Origin: Streptomyces sp. NBC_00178
GTDB lineage: Bacteria; Actinomycetota; Actinomycetes; Streptomycetales; Streptomycetaceae
Length of the DNA stretch: 64,000 bases
Direction: 5' to 3'
NCBI RefSeq assembly: GCF_036206005.1
Contig: NZ_CP108143.1
Span: forward strand, 4,741,501-4,805,500
A program made the position numbers and the translations under genes. Positions 62,523 through 64,000 of the stretch are shown in pieces. Every line of letters starts with the position of its first letter. Positions within the stretch are counted from its first letter, which is position 1. The notes under the pieces are model-generated. The model had not been told where the DNA came from, made no database searches, and saw nothing but the letters and a program-made list of their open reading frames with translations.

Positions 62523-62682
62523 GGGCTGCCCCGTGATCCCCGGCGGGCGCGCGACGACGGCCGCGGCATCTCGCCGCGTCCTCGGGGCGCCCGAGCGCCT
62601 CCCGTATGCGGACGTCCCCGCGCCGTGCGGCGCACCGTGTCCGACGCCGTGCGCCGGTCCACCACGGATCACGGAACAGTCC
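62523..62682. mobile_element. 160-bp MITE-like element, copy B
   Basis: 160 nt from GGGCTGCCCCGTGATCCC to the inverted end ATCACGGAACAGTCC. It aligns over its whole length, without net gaps, to the reverse complement of copy A at 43087-43246, including shared interior blocks CGTATGCGGACGTCC and GGCGGGCGCGCGACGAC. It begins at the base following the TGA of the PHP gene. 62683-62847 shows no further feature. Confidence 0.7.
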
Positions 62683-62847
62683 TTAGTCCTCCCCGGCTCA
62701 TCCGAGGGTCCCTCACCCCGCGGGTGACCGCCCCCGGCCTGCCTCCCTCACGCGTGCGTCGCCCCGGCGCGCGCGTGCCCGGCCGTCCACGGCGTCCGGG
62801 CGCCCAACCCCCCCTGTTCGGCCCGCTCTTCTCTCGCAAGGCTCACT

Positions 62848-63453
62848 GTGTTCGACATCGCTGTCTTCGGATCCCTTTTCCTCACCCTTTTCGTGATCAT
62901 GGATCCACCCGGAATCACCCCGATCTTCCTGGCCCTCACCGCGGGCCGTCCCGCCAAGGCACAACGCAGGATGGCCCTCCAGGCGGTCTCCGTCGCCTTC
63001 GGCGTGATCGCCGTCTTCGGCCTCCTGGGCCAGCAGATCCTGGACTACCTCCACGTCTCCGTACCGGCGCTCATGATCGCGGGCGGCCTCCTGCTGCTGC
63101 TCATCGCCCTGGACCTGCTCACCGGCAAGACGGACGAGCCGACGCAGACCAAGGACGTCAACGTGGCGCTCGTCCCGCTGGGCATGCCGCTGCTCGCCGG
63201 GCCCGGCGCGATCGTCTCGGTGATCCTCGCGGTGCAGCACGCGGACGGGCCGGTGGGCCAGATCTCGGTCTGGTCGGCGATCCTCGCCATCCACGTCGTG
63301 CTCTGGGTGGTCATGCGGTACTCGCTGCTGATCATCCGCGTCATCAAGGACGGAGGTGTGGTGCTGGTCACCCGCCTCGCCGGGATGATGCTCTCGGCCA
63401 TCGCCGTCCAGCAGATCATCAACGGCGTCACCCAGGTCATCCAGAACTCCTGA
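62848..63453 (+). CDS. MarC-family integral membrane protein
   Basis: 201 aa, GTG start. Six helices with the MarC pattern: LFLTLFVIMDPPGITPIFLALT (the conserved DPxGxxPxF in helix 1), VSVPALMIAGGLLLLLIALDLL, and VALVPLGMPLLAGPGAIVSVIL. MarC was once thought to be involved in multiple antibiotic resistance, which was not supported; its substrate is unknown. Followed by a terminator. Confidence 0.92.
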   Translation: MFDIAVFGSLFLTLFVIMDPPGITPIFLALTAGRPAKAQRRMALQAVSVAFGVIAVFGLLGQQILDYLHVSVPALMIAGGLLLLLIALDLLTGKTDEPTQTKDVNVALVPLGMPLLAGPGAIVSVILAVQHADGPVGQISVWSAILAIHVVLWVVMRYSLLIIRVIKDGGVVLVTRLAGMMLSAIAVQQIINGVTQVIQNS

Positions 63454-63485
63454 CGCCCGGGGTCCGCAGGCCCCCGGACACCACG

Positions 63486-63518
63486 GCGCCCCCGTACGGA
63501 TCCTCCGTACGGGGGCGC
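63486..63518. terminator. Terminator marC / small minus-strand gene
   Basis: Perfect 15-bp stem 63486-63500 / 63504-63518 with a 3-nt loop, between convergent genes. Confidence 0.85.
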
Positions 63519-63572
63519 TTCGTCGTCTGCTCGTCGTGCGCTCGTGACCGGCGACTCGAAGCGGTACAGGTG

Positions 63573-63725
63573 TTACGAGGCCGACGTGTCGGCCGGCCGG
63601 ATGTAGATGCGCTGGCCCATTGCCGCGGCCTGCTGCACGATCCGGTTGACGGAGGCGGCGTCCACGACGGTGCTGTCCACGGCGGTACCGTCGACGTCGT
63701 CGAGTCGCATGATCTCGAAGCGCAT
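63573..63725 (-). CDS. 50-aa conserved small protein
   Basis: ATG at 63725, GAAGGGA 7 nt upstream. The product starts MRFEIMRLDDVDGTAVDSTV and ends GQRIYIRPADTSAS. Balanced composition and regular Streptomyces codon use support it, and I recall closely similar proteins in other streptomycetes. No motif or function recognised. Confidence 0.72.
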   Translation of the reverse strand: MRFEIMRLDDVDGTAVDSTVVDAASVNRIVQQAAAMGQRIYIRPADTSAS

Positions 63726-63934
63726 ATGGCTTCCCTTCGTCTGATCCTCCTGCTGGAGAACTACTGGGAGGACGGGCTGGCCGTCCGCAAGGATGAAGAG
63801 CGCAAGGCGTCACGTCTCGCGCTCCACAGGGGGTACAACGGCTTGCCCCACGCAAACATTCCCTACGCTAAGGAAATTTTTTGGATGTCTAAGTACCCGT
63901 CGGTAATCGACCGAACGCACACGATGAGGCCCGT
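63726..63934. other. Intergenic region with a lower-GC tract and a possible 70-aa frame
   Basis: The interval between the 50-aa gene and the last gene contains a rare low-GC tract around 63850-63900 (AAGGAAATTTTTTGG). A plus-strand frame from ATG 63726 to 63938 encodes 70 residues starting MASLRLILLLENYWEDGLAV. It lacks a ribosome site and overlaps the next start, so it is listed only as possible. The tract is a likely promoter zone for the gene at 63935. Confidence 0.35.
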
Positions 63935-64000
63935 ATGAACCACGCGGACACGGGGGCGGACGAAGGTCCGGGCATCCGCGAACACATCGACCGGACCAAC
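63935..64000 (+). CDS. Start of a gene cut by the window edge
   Basis: ATG with GAGG 5 nt upstream. The 22 visible residues begin MNHADTGADEGPGIREHIDR. Too little is visible to name a family. Confidence 0.55.
   Translation, partial: MNHADTGADEGPGIREHIDRTN

Noticed and set aside
62625..63938. 437-aa plus-strand frame across marC
   Set aside because: Out of frame with marC and arginine/proline-rich over most of its length; only its last 70 codons look different and are listed separately.

Overview
The window is actinobacterial chromosome, almost certainly Streptomyces. Composition is very GC-rich with strong GC bias at third codon positions. Starts are often GTG and sometimes TTG, terminators are GC-rich perfect hairpins, and the gene content is characteristic: mycothiol biosynthesis (mshB), two Opp/BldK-like oligopeptide importers, DUF3117, and an ECF sigma / anti-sigma / HtrA / TatB block. 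The part from dapE to corA follows, as I remember it, the Mycobacterium tuberculosis order Rv1202-Rv1239c (dapE, LOG protein, folP2, DivIVA-like, tagA, Rv1211, O-methyltransferase, sigE, rseA, htrA, tatB, mrp, MgtE/CBS protein, corA). This is therefore old core chromosome.

Layout. 0-3.5 kb: a TPM-domain membrane protein (cut by the window edge), divergent from a MarR regulator / MFS exporter / isochorismatase-like operon. 3.7-8.2 kb: a lone lipoprotein of the oligopeptide-binding family with a charged insertion, then typA/bipA. 8.6-20.5 kb: two tandem five-gene oligopeptide ABC importers of identical order (lipoprotein, two permeases, two ATPases). 20.7-28.1 kb: a repeat-tailed membrane protein, an S9 peptidase, a 64-aa membrane protein, mshB, a DUF6113-like protein and a large proline-rich membrane-anchored protein with a YoaR-like domain. 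28.2-29.7 kb: a VOC protein and a RibD-C/DHFR-like reductase.

29.7-35.9 kb is an accessory island and the most interesting part. About 0.9 kb of poorly coding DNA leads into a secreted beta-propeller-like protein and then a 1242-aa secreted chimera. The chimera has a right-handed beta-helix region, a complete CdtB-like (cytolethal distending toxin, DNase I-fold) nuclease domain, and a C-terminal lectin-like region. It looks like a single-chain relative of the tripartite CDT genotoxin.

35.9-47.6 kb: SirB1-like and GNAT proteins, ferredoxin fdxA, dapC, a small secreted protein, a transglycosylase-like protein, dapE, a LOG-family protein, folP2, a DivIVA-like protein, tagA, an enoyl-CoA hydratase, DUF3117 and an O-methyltransferase. 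47.7-52.8 kb: envelope-stress module sigE-rseA-htrA-tatB with an ECF-type promoter in front. 52.8-64 kb: mrp, DUF1003, MgtE-N/CBS protein, lipoprotein, corA, a SUFU-domain protein, MFS exporter, DUF6758-like protein, PHP phosphoesterase, MarC, a 50-aa protein and the start of another gene.

Two 160-bp copies of a MITE-like element in opposite orientation (43087-43246 and 62523-62682) each sit directly after a TGA stop codon. No tRNA, rRNA, CRISPR array, integrase or complete insertion sequence was seen. Family names come from motif recognition by eye; no database search was run.
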